A stretch of 64,000 nt of DNA from Desulfonatronovibrio hydrogenovorans DSM 9292 (GCF_000686525.1 NZ_JMKT01000008.1:558001-622000); one strand, 5' to 3'; positions 16,970-25,809 are shown, counted from the stretch's first letter. A program made the numbers and translations. The notes: a model not told the origin generated them from the letters alone.

Positions 16970-17259
16970 GGTCTTCTCCTTAAGACGAAAAAGCAGCCGA
17001 TGGCTCCAGCAAAGACAACGATAACCTCACCCAGAGTATCAAAGGCCCGGTAGTCGGCCAGGACTACGGCCACGATGTTGGGTGTGTGGGTGTCCTTGTA
17101 GGCCTGTTCAATGTAATGAGCCCCAGCAACAGGAGTACCGGCCGGATTGATTTTCTGCTGGACCGGAGCCCCGATGTCTCCCCGGGGGGGCAGTTCAGCC
17201 ACGGCCACGAACAGAAAACCTGCCATGACCAATAGTATGAGGTATTGTAACGGCTTCAA
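16966..17259 (-). CDS. Mrp/Mbh-type small subunit (MbhE-like, MrpA C-terminal equivalent)
   Basis: 97 residues. There is no in-frame ATG near the start. I choose the TTG at 17259, which overlaps the TGA stop of the upstream gene (gaTTGAag) and has AAGGAAGAG six bases upstream. One N-terminal helix, a soluble loop with the hydrogenase-E/MrpA-C-type motif THTPNIVAVVLADYRAFDTLGE, and a C-terminal helix. In standard Mrp this sequence is the far C-terminus of the large MrpA; here it is a separate gene, as in archaeal Mbh-type modules. Confidence 0.85.
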   Translation of the reverse strand: MKPLQYLILLVMAGFLFVAVAELPPRGDIGAPVQQKINPAGTPVAGAHYIEQAYKDTHTPNIVAVVLADYRAFDTLGEVIVVFAGAIGCFFVLRRRP

Positions 17260-17501
17260 TCGCAACTCTTCCTTGATGTTTTGAATATGGCTACAACGTT
17301 GAATATCCCTACCACTCCAGCTCCGACCACAGCTTCGGTAAAGCCCACGTCCAGGGCGCCCATGGAGATCATTATCAGGGCGGCCATGAAGCTGAAAATG
17401 GTCAGGGTGACCACTGCGGCCAGAAGGTTTCTGATGCCCAGGGCAACCAGAGCGGCAACAATCAGGATGATGAAAAGGAGAAATTCTATCTGCCACTGCA
17501 T
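17256..17501 (-). CDS. DUF4040 subunit (MbhD-like, part of MrpA)
   Basis: 81 residues with three helices, DUF4040 type. Seen: ALGIRNLLAAVVTLTIFSFMAALI and ALDVGFTEAVVGAGVVG, a signature normally found near the C-terminal end of MrpA. Strong ribosome site GGAGGAGAA before the ATG. It overlaps the next gene at a TTGA junction. Together the two small genes supply the part of MrpA that is missing from the three channel subunits. Confidence 0.88.
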   Translation of the reverse strand: MQWQIEFLLFIILIVAALVALGIRNLLAAVVTLTIFSFMAALIMISMGALDVGFTEAVVGAGVVGIFNVVAIFKTSRKSCD

Positions 17502-17503
17502 GA

Positions 17504-17821
17504 TTATTCTCCTCCTTTTTCCCTAGTCCAGGGCTTGACTCCAAAGACCAGGGCCCGTCTGGCCAGAGCATGGGCTGCCACAGGGCTGGTCATGGCAACA
17601 AAAACAGCGATGAGCAGAAGCTTCAAGCTGATGAGGTTGAACCCTTCAAAAAACATCAGGCCCAGGATGAAGAGCATTATGCCCAGGGTATCGACTTTTC
17701 CAGAGGCATGAGCTCTGGTGTAGAAATCAGGGAACCTGTTTACACCAATGCTTCCCACCAGCATGAAAAACGCTCCGAGAAGAACAAAGACTATGGCAAA
17801 AAAGTTGGCTATTGTTTCCAT
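17504..17821 (-). CDS. mnhG: Mrp antiporter subunit G
   Basis: 105 residues with three membrane helices. Typical MnhG: GSIGVNRFPDFYTRAHASGKVDTLG, then FLILGLMFFEG-like helices and SPVAAHALARRAL. It lies between mnhF (3 bases upstream) and the DUF4040 gene (2 bases downstream), so translation is tightly coupled. Confidence 0.93.
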   Translation of the reverse strand: METIANFFAIVFVLLGAFFMLVGSIGVNRFPDFYTRAHASGKVDTLGIMLFILGLMFFEGFNLISLKLLLIAVFVAMTSPVAAHALARRALVFGVKPWTREKGGE

Positions 17822-17824
17822 GAA

Positions 17825-18091
17825 TTAATGCCTTTTGGATGCCTTGAAATATTTGGCCATGGCAATGGCACCGACAAAGTTGAGGATTGCATAGCCTAGG
17901 GCTATGTCAACAAACATGTCCAGACGATCATAAACCAAGCCGAAAAGAAGAACCAGGGTTATGGTCTTGGCTCCAACTGCTGCGGCCCCGAGCAGCCGGT
18001 CAAAAACAGTGGGCCCTTTATATACTCGGTAGAACGGAATGAGTAGCACCAAGGCCAAAATAGCGGCTATGACAACAAAAAAATCATGCAT
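17825..18091 (-). CDS. mnhF: Mrp antiporter subunit F
   Basis: 88 residues with three membrane helices. Characteristic MnhF sequence: RVYKGPTVFDRLLGAAAVGAK, then DIALGYAILNFVGAIAMAKY. Two bases separate it from mnhE, and three from mnhG. Confidence 0.93.
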   Translation of the reverse strand: MHDFFVVIAAILALVLLIPFYRVYKGPTVFDRLLGAAAVGAKTITLVLLFGLVYDRLDMFVDIALGYAILNFVGAIAMAKYFKASKRH

Positions 18092-18093
18092 GA

Positions 18094-18723
18094 CTATTTG
18101 CGCTCTCTTATTTGAATTTGATCTTTAGCCTCGCGAAATGACTTGAGGATGGCAATATCGGTGCACATCTGCTCTGGGGTGCAGTGGTCCAGGTAAAGTC
18201 TTCCCACCCTGGCTTCCATGTCGCCGCTGACCAGTTCCTCTTCAGTGTCATCAATAAGGGCGTGAACTGTAAAAAAATCATCTCTGATGTCCACGGTCAG
18301 GGTACCGGGGGTCAGGGTAATTGAGTTACCCAGGATGACCTTGGCCAGGGGATTAGGCAGACTGCTTCTGAATCTGACAATCATGGGATTGATGGGCATT
18401 CTGGGATGCAGGGTCAGGTAGGCTACAAAGGTTCCAGACTTGACGATCTGAATGACCAGCCAGAAAAGGTAAAGAATCAGACGGTGAACAATTATACAGC
18501 TTCCAGAAAGACAGTCTCCGTTGCTCATGGGGATGTGCCTGACCCGGTAGTTAAGCCAGACAACAAGAGCTACAGAAAGGGCTCCGTATATGATATGCTC
18601 AAGGTCGAAATGCCCGCTCAGGATGAGCCATAAGGCCATGAGGAGGAAGGCCTGAAAGATAATGCCCCTGAATCGTTTGAAAAAGCCTGACTGTACCTGT
18701 TCCGCAGTTGTTGGTTGAGACAT
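18094..18723 (-). CDS. mnhE: Mrp antiporter subunit E
   Basis: About 209 residues from the ATG at 18723 (MSQPTTAEQ); an in-frame extension to 18804 is possible but has no extra homology. MnhE pattern: two or three N-terminal membrane helices with WLILSGHFDLEHIIYG, then LTLHPRMPINPMIVRF, the family core LPNPLAKVILGNSITLTPGTL, and a soluble tail with DDTEEELVS. It is the first gene of the operon, so the promoter should lie in 18724-18800. I see no convincing -35/-10 pair there. Confidence 0.92.
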   Translation of the reverse strand: MSQPTTAEQVQSGFFKRFRGIIFQAFLLMALWLILSGHFDLEHIIYGALSVALVVWLNYRVRHIPMSNGDCLSGSCIIVHRLILYLFWLVIQIVKSGTFVAYLTLHPRMPINPMIVRFRSSLPNPLAKVILGNSITLTPGTLTVDIRDDFFTVHALIDDTEEELVSGDMEARVGRLYLDHCTPEQMCTDIAILKSFREAKDQIQIRERK

Positions 18724-19018
18724 GTTTTCAATTCCGGAAGTTAGAATTAATGTACAAGGCAACGATAGTCTGAGGCTTTTAGTTTTATTTGCCTGAGCTG
18801 TCAAGAAAAAAACTTAAATATGTTTCATATCAGGCCGTTAGGCCGGCATTGACTGGTTCTGAATGAAACAGAATGGCACATTTCTGTCTGTTTGGTTTGC
18901 CTGATGATCTGGGTGAAGGATTATTGACGCTTAGTAATAAAAGGAATAATCTATGCAGATGCTTTTTGGATTGAGGCTGCTGGTCACTCAACCCTAACCA
19001 CGCCCTGAGAGTTTTTTC

Positions 19019-19942
19019 ATGATGGTTATTTTGGGCAGGAGTTTGTTTTTTCTTGCGTTTGGCATTGTGCTCTTTTCCTTCCCGGTCCAGGCAATGCAAA
19101 GCCCTCCCAGCTGGACTAAGGAAGAGACATGCCGTTCCATATCCGGCAGGCTGGCCAGTGTCGGATTAAGGGACTGCCTTGAAGGTGGCTTGATTAGTTC
19201 CGGGTGGCATTCGGTCAACAACGTCCCGATTCTTGTCAAGGAATATCCCCCTCTGGAAACCAGGCAGCCTCAGAGCCGCGTCCTGGTAGTAGGCGGCACT
19301 CACGGGGATGAGTACTCATCCATAAGTATAGTTTTTAAGTGGATGCAGATCCTGGATATCCACCATTCCGGTCTTTTTCACTGGATATTCATTCCTCTGC
19401 TCAATCCCGACGGCCTGTTTTCGGATGGCGCCACCCGGACCAATGCCTCAGGCGTTGACATAAACAGGAATTTCCCTGGTCCGCTTTGGCGTGAGGTTGG
19501 ATATGACCGGTGGAAGACCTACACCAATGAAAACCCTAGGTACTATCCTGGGCCGTATCCCATGAGCGAGCCCGAGACTGGATTTTTGGTCCACCTGATT
19601 CGTGAATTCCGGCCTGACGCAATCATATCCGTCCATTCTCCCCTTGATCTGGTCGATTATGATGGACCAGGCAGGCCCCCTTCATCCATTGGCGGACTGG
19701 GTCTCCGGCGGCTGGGCAACTTTCCTGGAACCCTTGGTAATTTTGCCGGGATTCAGCTGGGTATTCCAGTAGTAACCCTTGAGCTGGCCTCGTCGGTGAG
19801 GATGCCCGGAGATGGTGAAATATCCTCCATGTGGAGGGATCTGGTCCGGTGGCTGATCAACAATACCCCGGTCCGCAAGGACCCCGGACAGCTCCAGGCT
19901 GTCGACGATCTTGAACTCCAAAAAGAATTTTTTGGAAAATAG
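19019..19942 (+). CDS. Exported M14-family zinc peptidase (MpaA-like)
   Basis: 307 residues with an N-terminal signal peptide (helix to about residue 25, VQA-M cleavage likely). Zinc carboxypeptidase/succinylglutamate-desuccinylase fold. Metal ligands His95 and Glu98 (GGTHGDE) and His206 (IISVHSPLD), substrate Arg in VDINRNFPG, and the catalytic Glu255 (VVTLELAS) are all present. The closest known role is murein-peptide amidase A or a related cell-wall peptide amidase acting in the periplasm; the substrate is an inference. Ribosome site GAGAG. It stands alone. Confidence 0.83.
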   Translation: MMVILGRSLFFLAFGIVLFSFPVQAMQSPPSWTKEETCRSISGRLASVGLRDCLEGGLISSGWHSVNNVPILVKEYPPLETRQPQSRVLVVGGTHGDEYSSISIVFKWMQILDIHHSGLFHWIFIPLLNPDGLFSDGATRTNASGVDINRNFPGPLWREVGYDRWKTYTNENPRYYPGPYPMSEPETGFLVHLIREFRPDAIISVHSPLDLVDYDGPGRPPSSIGGLGLRRLGNFPGTLGNFAGIQLGIPVVTLELASSVRMPGDGEISSMWRDLVRWLINNTPVRKDPGQLQAVDDLELQKEFFGK

Positions 19943-20141
19943 TCTGATTTCCCTGCCCCGCATCCTTAAAGCCTAGTCTCCATGCTCAGCCCTGTTTTTT
20001 CAGGGTTGTCTTTGGACATCCTTGTGATTATGGATAGATCATAATGGATATTCCCCTGAAAATAAGTGGATAAATACAGCCTGTTCAGATATCTTCTAGA
20101 TACCAGGTGGATTTTAAACCCCCTACCCTTAGGAGTTGGTC

Positions 20142-20663
20142 ATGAATACCGATAATTTTAAAAAATGGGTATGTACGGCAATAGAGATGGAAGAAAAGGG
20201 CCGGAAGTTTTACGCAGAAGCAGCAAAACAGTGTGTTCCGGGGCTTGGAAAAGATATTTTTTCCATGCTCAGGGATGACGAAGTCAGGCATGTTCAGCGG
20301 ATCAGGGAGATTGAAAAGGCCCTGAGCAGTGGAGATGATCCGGAAGAAGCCTGTGTCCTGCCGGACCAGCCCATGGATGCCGGAAAAGTTTTTAAAGAGA
20401 TGGCAGCCAGGTCGGAAACTTCCAAAGCCTGTGCCGGGACTCTCAAAGCCTTGAATACAGGGATTGATTTTGAGCTGGCTCTGGTTAAGTTTTACGAAGA
20501 TGCCCTTGAAAGGGCTCAGGGAGAAATTGAAAAAGAATTTTTGAAGAAGATGATCCAGGAGGAAAAGAGTCACTATATCCTTTTAACTGATCTGAACTAC
20601 TATTATGAGGACCCTGAAGGCTGGTCCATGGGACAGGACAGGGCAGGGCTGGATGGTGCATAA
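20142..20663 (+). CDS. Ferritin-like (rubrerythrin-family) protein
   Basis: 173 residues starting at the ATG at 20142, six bases after AGGAG. It is a four-helix bundle with the diiron pattern: EMEEKGRKFY, RDDEVRHVQRI (ExxH), a third helix FELALVKFYEDAL and EEKSHYILL (ExxH). There is no C-terminal rubredoxin domain, so it is an erythrin-only type. Expected to reduce peroxide or protect iron under oxygen stress in anaerobes. It lies 13 bases before korA. Confidence 0.85.
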   Translation: MNTDNFKKWVCTAIEMEEKGRKFYAEAAKQCVPGLGKDIFSMLRDDEVRHVQRIREIEKALSSGDDPEEACVLPDQPMDAGKVFKEMAARSETSKACAGTLKALNTGIDFELALVKFYEDALERAQGEIEKEFLKKMIQEEKSHYILLTDLNYYYEDPEGWSMGQDRAGLDGA

Positions 20664-20676
20664 GTCCGGAGGTGAG

Positions 20677-22353
20677 ATGCGCAGAGAATTGAATATTCTG
20701 ATAGGTGGAGAGGCAGGCCAGGGCCTGGTTACTGTTGGAGAGCTGCTGACCAAGGCCCTGATAAGGTCTGGATATAATGTTCATGTTTGTCAGGGATACA
20801 TGTCCAGGATCAGAGGAGGACACAACACCTTTGCTGTCAGGGCTGGAGTGGAAAGGGTCCTGGGCCCTGTTTCCAAGATAGACATCCTTGTGGCTCTGAA
20901 CCAGGAGACCATAACTCTCCATAAAGGACAGATGAGGGAAGACGGTCTGGTTTTAAAGGACAAGGAGATTGAAATGGAAGGGGACGGGCTGCTGGAGATT
21001 CCATTTAAGGAACTGGCCCCCAGCCCCCTTTTTGAAAACGTGGTGGGACTGGGTTTTTTAAGTGCTTTGCTGGGGTTGGACAAGGCTGTGCCTCAGGGAT
21101 GCATCAAGGACATATTCGGCAAGAAAAAGCCCGAGGTGGTGGAAAAGAACCTGGACGTTCTGGAGGCAGCCTACTCCTTTGCCCGGAAACAGGGCATCCA
21201 GTCCCACAATCTTGCCCGGACCGACCAGAAACCCGGGCTTATGCTCACTGGCAATGACGGGGTCATCCTCGGGGCCATGGCTGCAGGAGTGAATTTCTGC
21301 TCATACTATCCTATGACTCCCTCCACCGGCATTCCCATGACCCTCAATGCCAAGGGCAAGTCTTTGGGAATCGTGGTGGAGCAGGCAGAAGACGAAATAG
21401 CAGCCATCAACATGGCCATTGGAGCGTCCTATGCCGGGGCCAGGTCCATGGTGGCCACCTCTGGCGGTGGATTTGCCCTGATGTGTGAAGGGGTCAGCCT
21501 GGCCGGGATGACCGAAACGCCCATAGTCATTGTTGTCGGACAGAGACCCGGTCCTGCAACAGGTCTGCCCACCAGGACTGAGCAGGGAGATCTGAACCTT
21601 GTCCTGTACTCAGGACACGGCGAGTTTCCAAGGGCCATCTTTGCTCCGGGCAACCCTGAGCAGGGCTTTGACCTGACTGTCAGGGCTTTTGACCTGGCTG
21701 AAAGATCCCAGGGTCCGGTTTTTGTGCTCACGGATCAGTATCTGGCTGATTCCTACCGAAACGTGCCCCCTTTTGACCTTTCAAGGGTGAAAGGACCAGC
21801 CAGTCCCGGGGATTCCTGGCCGGATCCCCAGACCTACCAGAGATACGCCCTGACTGATGACGGGGTTTCCCCACGGCTCGTTCCCACTCTGGGACCATAC
21901 CTGGTGGTGGCGGACAGTGATGAGCATTATCCGGACGGGCATATCACCGAGGACCTGGAGGTCAGAACAGCGATGACCGAAAAAAGGTTGAGCAAGGAAA
22001 AGATTATCAAACAGGATGTGGTACCTCCTGACTATTACGGTCCCGACCAGGTGCAGACACTTCTGGTCTGCTGGGGATCTACCCTGGGACCGGCCCTGGA
22101 AGCACAGGGCAAGGCTGGGAAAAATAAAGTCGGAGTCCTGCATTTTACCCAGGTCTGGCCGCTTGACCAGGACCATTTCAGGGAGAGGATGGGTTCTGCC
22201 GGCAGGGTTGTCTTTGTGGAATCCAATGCCACGGCTCAGTTTGCCAGGCTGCTGGAGAGGGAGGTGGTGCCGGACTCAAAAAATTACATCCTCAGGTATG
22301 ACGGCCTGCCCCTGGATGCCGAATACATTCTGGCCAGGCTGGACCTTTCTTGA
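20677..22353 (+). CDS. korA: 2-oxoacid:ferredoxin oxidoreductase, fused gamma-alpha subunit
   Basis: 558 residues from the ATG at 20677 with a GGAGGTGAG ribosome site. Residues ~1-180 are the gamma domain (GGEAGQGLVTVGELL, RIRGGHNTFAVR). Residues ~190-558 are the alpha subunit with SYYPMTPSTGIP and VEQAEDEIAAINMAIGASYAGA. It oxidatively decarboxylates a 2-oxoacid to acyl-CoA and reduces ferredoxin together with KorB. The substrate (2-oxoglutarate, branched-chain or pyruvate-like) cannot be fixed from sequence. No separate ferredoxin (delta) subunit is encoded nearby. Confidence 0.9.
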   Translation: MRRELNILIGGEAGQGLVTVGELLTKALIRSGYNVHVCQGYMSRIRGGHNTFAVRAGVERVLGPVSKIDILVALNQETITLHKGQMREDGLVLKDKEIEMEGDGLLEIPFKELAPSPLFENVVGLGFLSALLGLDKAVPQGCIKDIFGKKKPEVVEKNLDVLEAAYSFARKQGIQSHNLARTDQKPGLMLTGNDGVILGAMAAGVNFCSYYPMTPSTGIPMTLNAKGKSLGIVVEQAEDEIAAINMAIGASYAGARSMVATSGGGFALMCEGVSLAGMTETPIVIVVGQRPGPATGLPTRTEQGDLNLVLYSGHGEFPRAIFAPGNPEQGFDLTVRAFDLAERSQGPVFVLTDQYLADSYRNVPPFDLSRVKGPASPGDSWPDPQTYQRYALTDDGVSPRLVPTLGPYLVVADSDEHYPDGHITEDLEVRTAMTEKRLSKEKIIKQDVVPPDYYGPDQVQTLLVCWGSTLGPALEAQGKAGKNKVGVLHFTQVWPLDQDHFRERMGSAGRVVFVESNATAQFARLLEREVVPDSKNYILRYDGLPLDAEYILARLDLS

Positions 22354-22434
22354 CCGGGGACCGGATCAAGACGACCATCATCTGGATGGTCACGGCCTTC
22401 TGGCTCAACAAAAAACAAGTTCCGGAGTAATTAT

Positions 22435-23283
22435 ATGGTTTCAGTTGATGATTATGGAGATTTTGAAACAGCCTGGTGTCCCGGGTGTGGAAATCATTCC
22501 ATTCTAAAGGCAGTGAAAAAAGCCCTGGCCTCCATGGGGCTTGAACCCCATGAGTCGATCTTTGTTTCAGGTATTGGCCAGGCAGCCAAGTCTCCCCACT
22601 ATCTCAAGGCCAACGTGTTCAACGGTCTTCATGGCCGGGCCCTGCCTGCTGCCACTGGCATCAAGCTGGCCAATCCCAGGGCCAATGTCATTGTTCAAAG
22701 CGGAGACGGGTGCAATTACGGAGAGGGAGGCAACCATTTTCTGGCTGCCATCCGCAGAAATATCGGCCTCACCCTGCTGGCCCATGACAACCAGATTTAC
22801 GGACTGACCAAGGGCCAGGCCAGCCCTACCACCACCCAGGGACATGCCACCAAGGCTCAGCCCGGAGGTAACCCGTCAGCCCCTTTCAATCCAGTGGCCG
22901 TTGCTGTAACCATGCAGGCCAATTTTGTTGCCAGGGGTTTTTCTGGCATGATTGACCATCTGGCCGATCTTATAGTCCAGGCCATAAATCATCCCGGGTT
23001 CAGCCTGATTGATATAATGCAGCCCTGTGTCACCTTCAACAAGGTCAATACCTTTGCCTGGTACAAGGAGCGCTGTTACGAGCCTCAGGGGCATGACCCG
23101 GAAGACTGGGAACAGGCCATCAGGCTTGCAAACCAATGGGGTGACAGGATCCCGGTGGGAGTAATCTACAGGGGCACCAGGCCGGCCTTTGAACAGACCC
23201 TGCCTCATCCCACCAATGACCTGCTCTACAAGAACCGTCCTGCCAGGGATGTCCTGAAGGAGATCATGAATGTCTACTCTTAA
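22435..23283 (+). CDS. korB: 2-oxoacid:ferredoxin oxidoreductase, beta subunit
   Basis: 282 residues. TPP-binding subunit: CPGCGNHSILKAVKKAL with cluster-type cysteines, FVSGIGQAAKSPHYLK, HGRALPAATGIKLANP and the TPP/Mg motif SGDGCNYGEGGNHFLAA..N, followed by DNQIYGLTKGQASPTT. Ribosome site GGAG before the ATG. Its end overlaps the start of the thioredoxin-like gene by 14 bases, so the operon runs on into redox-protection genes. Confidence 0.92.
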   Translation: MVSVDDYGDFETAWCPGCGNHSILKAVKKALASMGLEPHESIFVSGIGQAAKSPHYLKANVFNGLHGRALPAATGIKLANPRANVIVQSGDGCNYGEGGNHFLAAIRRNIGLTLLAHDNQIYGLTKGQASPTTTQGHATKAQPGGNPSAPFNPVAVAVTMQANFVARGFSGMIDHLADLIVQAINHPGFSLIDIMQPCVTFNKVNTFAWYKERCYEPQGHDPEDWEQAIRLANQWGDRIPVGVIYRGTRPAFEQTLPHPTNDLLYKNRPARDVLKEIMNVYS

Positions 23284-23869
23284 GATGGGCAGGTCTGACC
23301 TGCCGAGCCTGAAAAGGGTACTGATATGCGTGCCGGTAATTTTGGCAGTATGCCTGCTGATCTGGAACAGACCGGGTTTTGCTGCAAATATTTTTCCGGA
23401 CCTGGAACTTCCGGTTCCTGACAGTCCTGGCCAGGTCGAGTACCTGGGTTTTTCCGACAGGATGGAAAAGACATTCATCCTGAAGGATATCAATGCTCAG
23501 CTGGCCCTGGTCCAGATCTTCAGCATGTATTGTCCGGTCTGCCAGCGGGAAGCCGAGACTGTGAACAGGCTTTGTCATCTTATTGCTGAGCAGGGGCTGG
23601 AGGGACAGATCAAGGTCTTGGGGATAGCCCCGGGCAACTCGGAATTCGAGGTGAGTGTGTTTCAGGATAATTACCAGATTCCCTTTCCACTTTTTCCAGA
23701 TCCGGATTTTGAGTGGCATAAGCTGATCGGGGAAGTGGGCACACCATACTTCTTGACTGTCAGGATTTCAGACGGACAGATACTCAAGACCCACAAAGGA
23801 CCATTTGGCCCTCCCCAGGAATTTCTGGAGTTCCTGAAAAAATTACTGGATGGTGCTGACCCGGCTTAA
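23270..23869 (+). CDS. TlpA-type membrane-anchored thioredoxin-like protein
   Basis: 199 residues. An N-terminal membrane segment (VLICVPVILAVCLLIW, ~17-33) probably anchors it on the outside of the membrane. The thioredoxin fold shows the active site MYCPVCQRE (CPVC) and the cis-Pro region GTPYFLTV. Likely a periplasmic thiol:disulfide reductase. It overlaps korB by 14 bases and precedes an exported peroxiredoxin by 17 bases, which suggests it could keep the peroxiredoxin reduced. Confidence 0.83.
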   Translation: MSTLKMGRSDLPSLKRVLICVPVILAVCLLIWNRPGFAANIFPDLELPVPDSPGQVEYLGFSDRMEKTFILKDINAQLALVQIFSMYCPVCQREAETVNRLCHLIAEQGLEGQIKVLGIAPGNSEFEVSVFQDNYQIPFPLFPDPDFEWHKLIGEVGTPYFLTVRISDGQILKTHKGPFGPPQEFLEFLKKLLDGADPA

Positions 23870-23886
23870 ACTTCAAGGAAGTGAGC

Positions 23887-24474
23887 ATGAGAATTCTGAT
23901 TTCAGCCAAAATACTGGTGTTGACTGTTGGACTGCTTTTTCCTTTAACTGCAGCGTCCTTTATTGATGGTGTATATCGGTCACCAGAGCAGAAACCTGTT
24001 GACAGTCAGCTCAAGGTGCAGGTAGGTGATGTGTCCCCGGATTTCACCCTGCCCTGTATTTGCGGGGAGGACATCACCCTGTCCCAATACCGGGGCCGGA
24101 AAAATGTGATGCTTTCCTTTGTGCCGGCTGCCTGGACTCCGGTCTGTTCTGACCAGTGGCCTGGATACAATATTGTTGAAGATTATTTTGCCAGGCATGA
24201 TGCAATTATTCTGGGCATAAGCGTGGACAGCGTTCCCACCCTTTATTCGTGGATGCAGGCCATGGGCGGGCTCTGGTTTCCAGTGCTTTCCGATTTCTGG
24301 CCTCATGGAGAGGTTGCTGAAAAGTTCGGGGTCCTTAGAACCGACGGTACCGCTGAACGGGCTGTAGTCCTGATTGATAAACAAGGGGTCATCCGGTTCG
24401 TCCATGTTGAGGACATTAATGTCAGGCCCAGACTGGAACTTCTGATAAATGCCCTGGAAGATCTCCCAGGGTAA
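23887..24474 (+). CDS. Exported peroxiredoxin (AhpC/TSA family)
   Basis: 195 residues from the ATG at 23887 (AAGGAAG ribosome site); a GTG two codons earlier is possible. Hydrophobic N-terminus (~4-22) reads as a signal sequence or anchor. The peroxidatic motif VPAAWTPVCSDQWPG has the catalytic Cys in PVCSDQ. An early CIC pair in LPCICGED could bear a resolving Cys. Reduces peroxides outside the cytoplasm, paired with the TlpA-like protein upstream. Confidence 0.85.
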   Translation: MRILISAKILVLTVGLLFPLTAASFIDGVYRSPEQKPVDSQLKVQVGDVSPDFTLPCICGEDITLSQYRGRKNVMLSFVPAAWTPVCSDQWPGYNIVEDYFARHDAIILGISVDSVPTLYSWMQAMGGLWFPVLSDFWPHGEVAEKFGVLRTDGTAERAVVLIDKQGVIRFVHVEDINVRPRLELLINALEDLPG

Positions 24475-25036
24475 CCTGTCAGACCAGTCATTTTTTTATT
24501 GCAGCTGCCTCATATATATTGATTCAGACGAGACAATTTTCTTGAATATACCTTTCAGATTCAGTCTGAAACGCTTTACCCGCTACTGGTACCTAAAGCT
24601 GTCCAGAATTCGCGAGAGTCCCCATTCCGTGGCCATGGGGCTGTCTGTAGGGGTATTTGTAGGCTGCCTGCCCATCATACCTTTTCAGACCGTGGTGGCC
24701 CTGGGCCTGGCTTTTGCTTTCAGATGCAATAAGATTGCCGCTGCCCTGGGCACCTGGGTTACCAATCCTCTGTATGCCCCTTTTGTATATTATGGTCTTT
24801 ACCTGGTGGGCAAAATGATCATCCCTGTGGGGCGAAAGGAGTTTGATCCAGAAGATCTGACCCTGATGAACATAGTCGGAATAGGGTGGGATTTTTTCGG
24901 GTTGATGCTTTTCGGGGGGATTGTTGTGGGCTTGGTCCTTTCCATGTCCACCTACCTGGCTTCTGTCAGGATTATCCGTTCATACCATGACCGGCGGGCC
25001 CGGATAAGACGGGAAAAAAGGCTGAAAAGGATATGA
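24449..25036 (+). CDS. DUF2062 membrane protein
   Basis: Up to 195 residues. The recognisable DUF2062 part begins near residue 36: RFTRYWYLKLSRIRESPHSVAMGLSVGVFVGCLPI, LPIIPFQTVVALGLA, then WVTNPLYAPFVYYGLY and a final helix. The start is unsure: the ATG at 24449 overlaps the peroxiredoxin and adds ~31 atypical residues, while the TTG at 24542 would start at NIPFRFSL. Function unknown; the family often sits near glycosyltransferases. Ends overlapping the rsmA start (ATGAG). Confidence 0.82.
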   Translation: MPWKISQGNLSDQSFFYCSCLIYIDSDETIFLNIPFRFSLKRFTRYWYLKLSRIRESPHSVAMGLSVGVFVGCLPIIPFQTVVALGLAFAFRCNKIAAALGTWVTNPLYAPFVYYGLYLVGKMIIPVGRKEFDPEDLTLMNIVGIGWDFFGLMLFGGIVVGLVLSMSTYLASVRIIRSYHDRRARIRREKRLKRI

Positions 25037-25809
25037 GTTTTTTGCCGGCCAAGAGGAGCCTTGGTCAGAATTTCCTTGTTGACCCTAATATCTGCAGGAA
25101 GATAGTTGACGCTCTGGAAATTCTTCCGGGTCAGACGATTCTGGAAATCGGTCCAGGTCGAGGAGCCCTGACAGGGCTGCTGATTCAGACAGGTGGCCCG
25201 GTCTTTGCTCTGGAAAAGGACTGGGAACTCTGCTGTTCAGTCCGGGCCGGATTTCCCGGGACAGAGGTGGTTTGCGCTGACGCCCTGCACTTTGACTGGT
25301 CCAGGTTGAGCTTCAGACCGGGAATAAAGGTAGTGGGAAATCTTCCCTATAACATTGCATCAAGGATTTTGTGGGACTTGGCCCATCAGGTCCGGGGTCT
25401 TGAAAGGGCAGTCTTCATGGTTCAGAAGGAGGTCGGCCAGAGGATCGTTGCCAGCCCCGGAAACAGGACCTACGGTGCATTGTCGGTCTGGATAAGATCC
25501 TTTTTAAAGCCCCAGCTGCTTTTTAATGTTCCTCCGCAGGTTTTCAGGCCAAGGCCAAAGGTCGACTCTGCAGTTTTGAGTTTTTTTCCTTTGGAGGAGG
25601 CAAAAAAAAATTTTTCCAGCACCAGTCTTTCCAGGCTGATCAGAATCATGTTTCAGAGCAGGCGGAAGCAGGTGGGCAAGATACTTAAAACATACTGGAA
25701 TGACAGAATAAATATCGTGTTTGACGAAATGGGTATCGACCTGAGAGCACGGCCTGAAGATCTCTCTCCAGAGGTTTTTCAGAGGCTTTCCAAGGTGATT
25801 TTCAGGTAA
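25033..25809 (+). CDS. rsmA: 16S rRNA adenine dimethyltransferase
   Basis: 258 residues. KsgA/RsmA dimethylates two adjacent adenines in the 3' hairpin of 16S rRNA using S-adenosylmethionine. Seen: SLGQNFLVDPNICRKIV, the SAM loop LEIGPGRGALTGLL, the catalytic NLPYNIASRIL, VQKEVGQRIVASPG and the C-terminal helical domain with MFQSRRKQVGKIL. Normal length. The start overlaps the DUF2062 stop. Confidence 0.95.
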   Translation: MSFLPAKRSLGQNFLVDPNICRKIVDALEILPGQTILEIGPGRGALTGLLIQTGGPVFALEKDWELCCSVRAGFPGTEVVCADALHFDWSRLSFRPGIKVVGNLPYNIASRILWDLAHQVRGLERAVFMVQKEVGQRIVASPGNRTYGALSVWIRSFLKPQLLFNVPPQVFRPRPKVDSAVLSFFPLEEAKKNFSSTSLSRLIRIMFQSRRKQVGKILKTYWNDRINIVFDEMGIDLRARPEDLSPEVFQRLSKVIFR

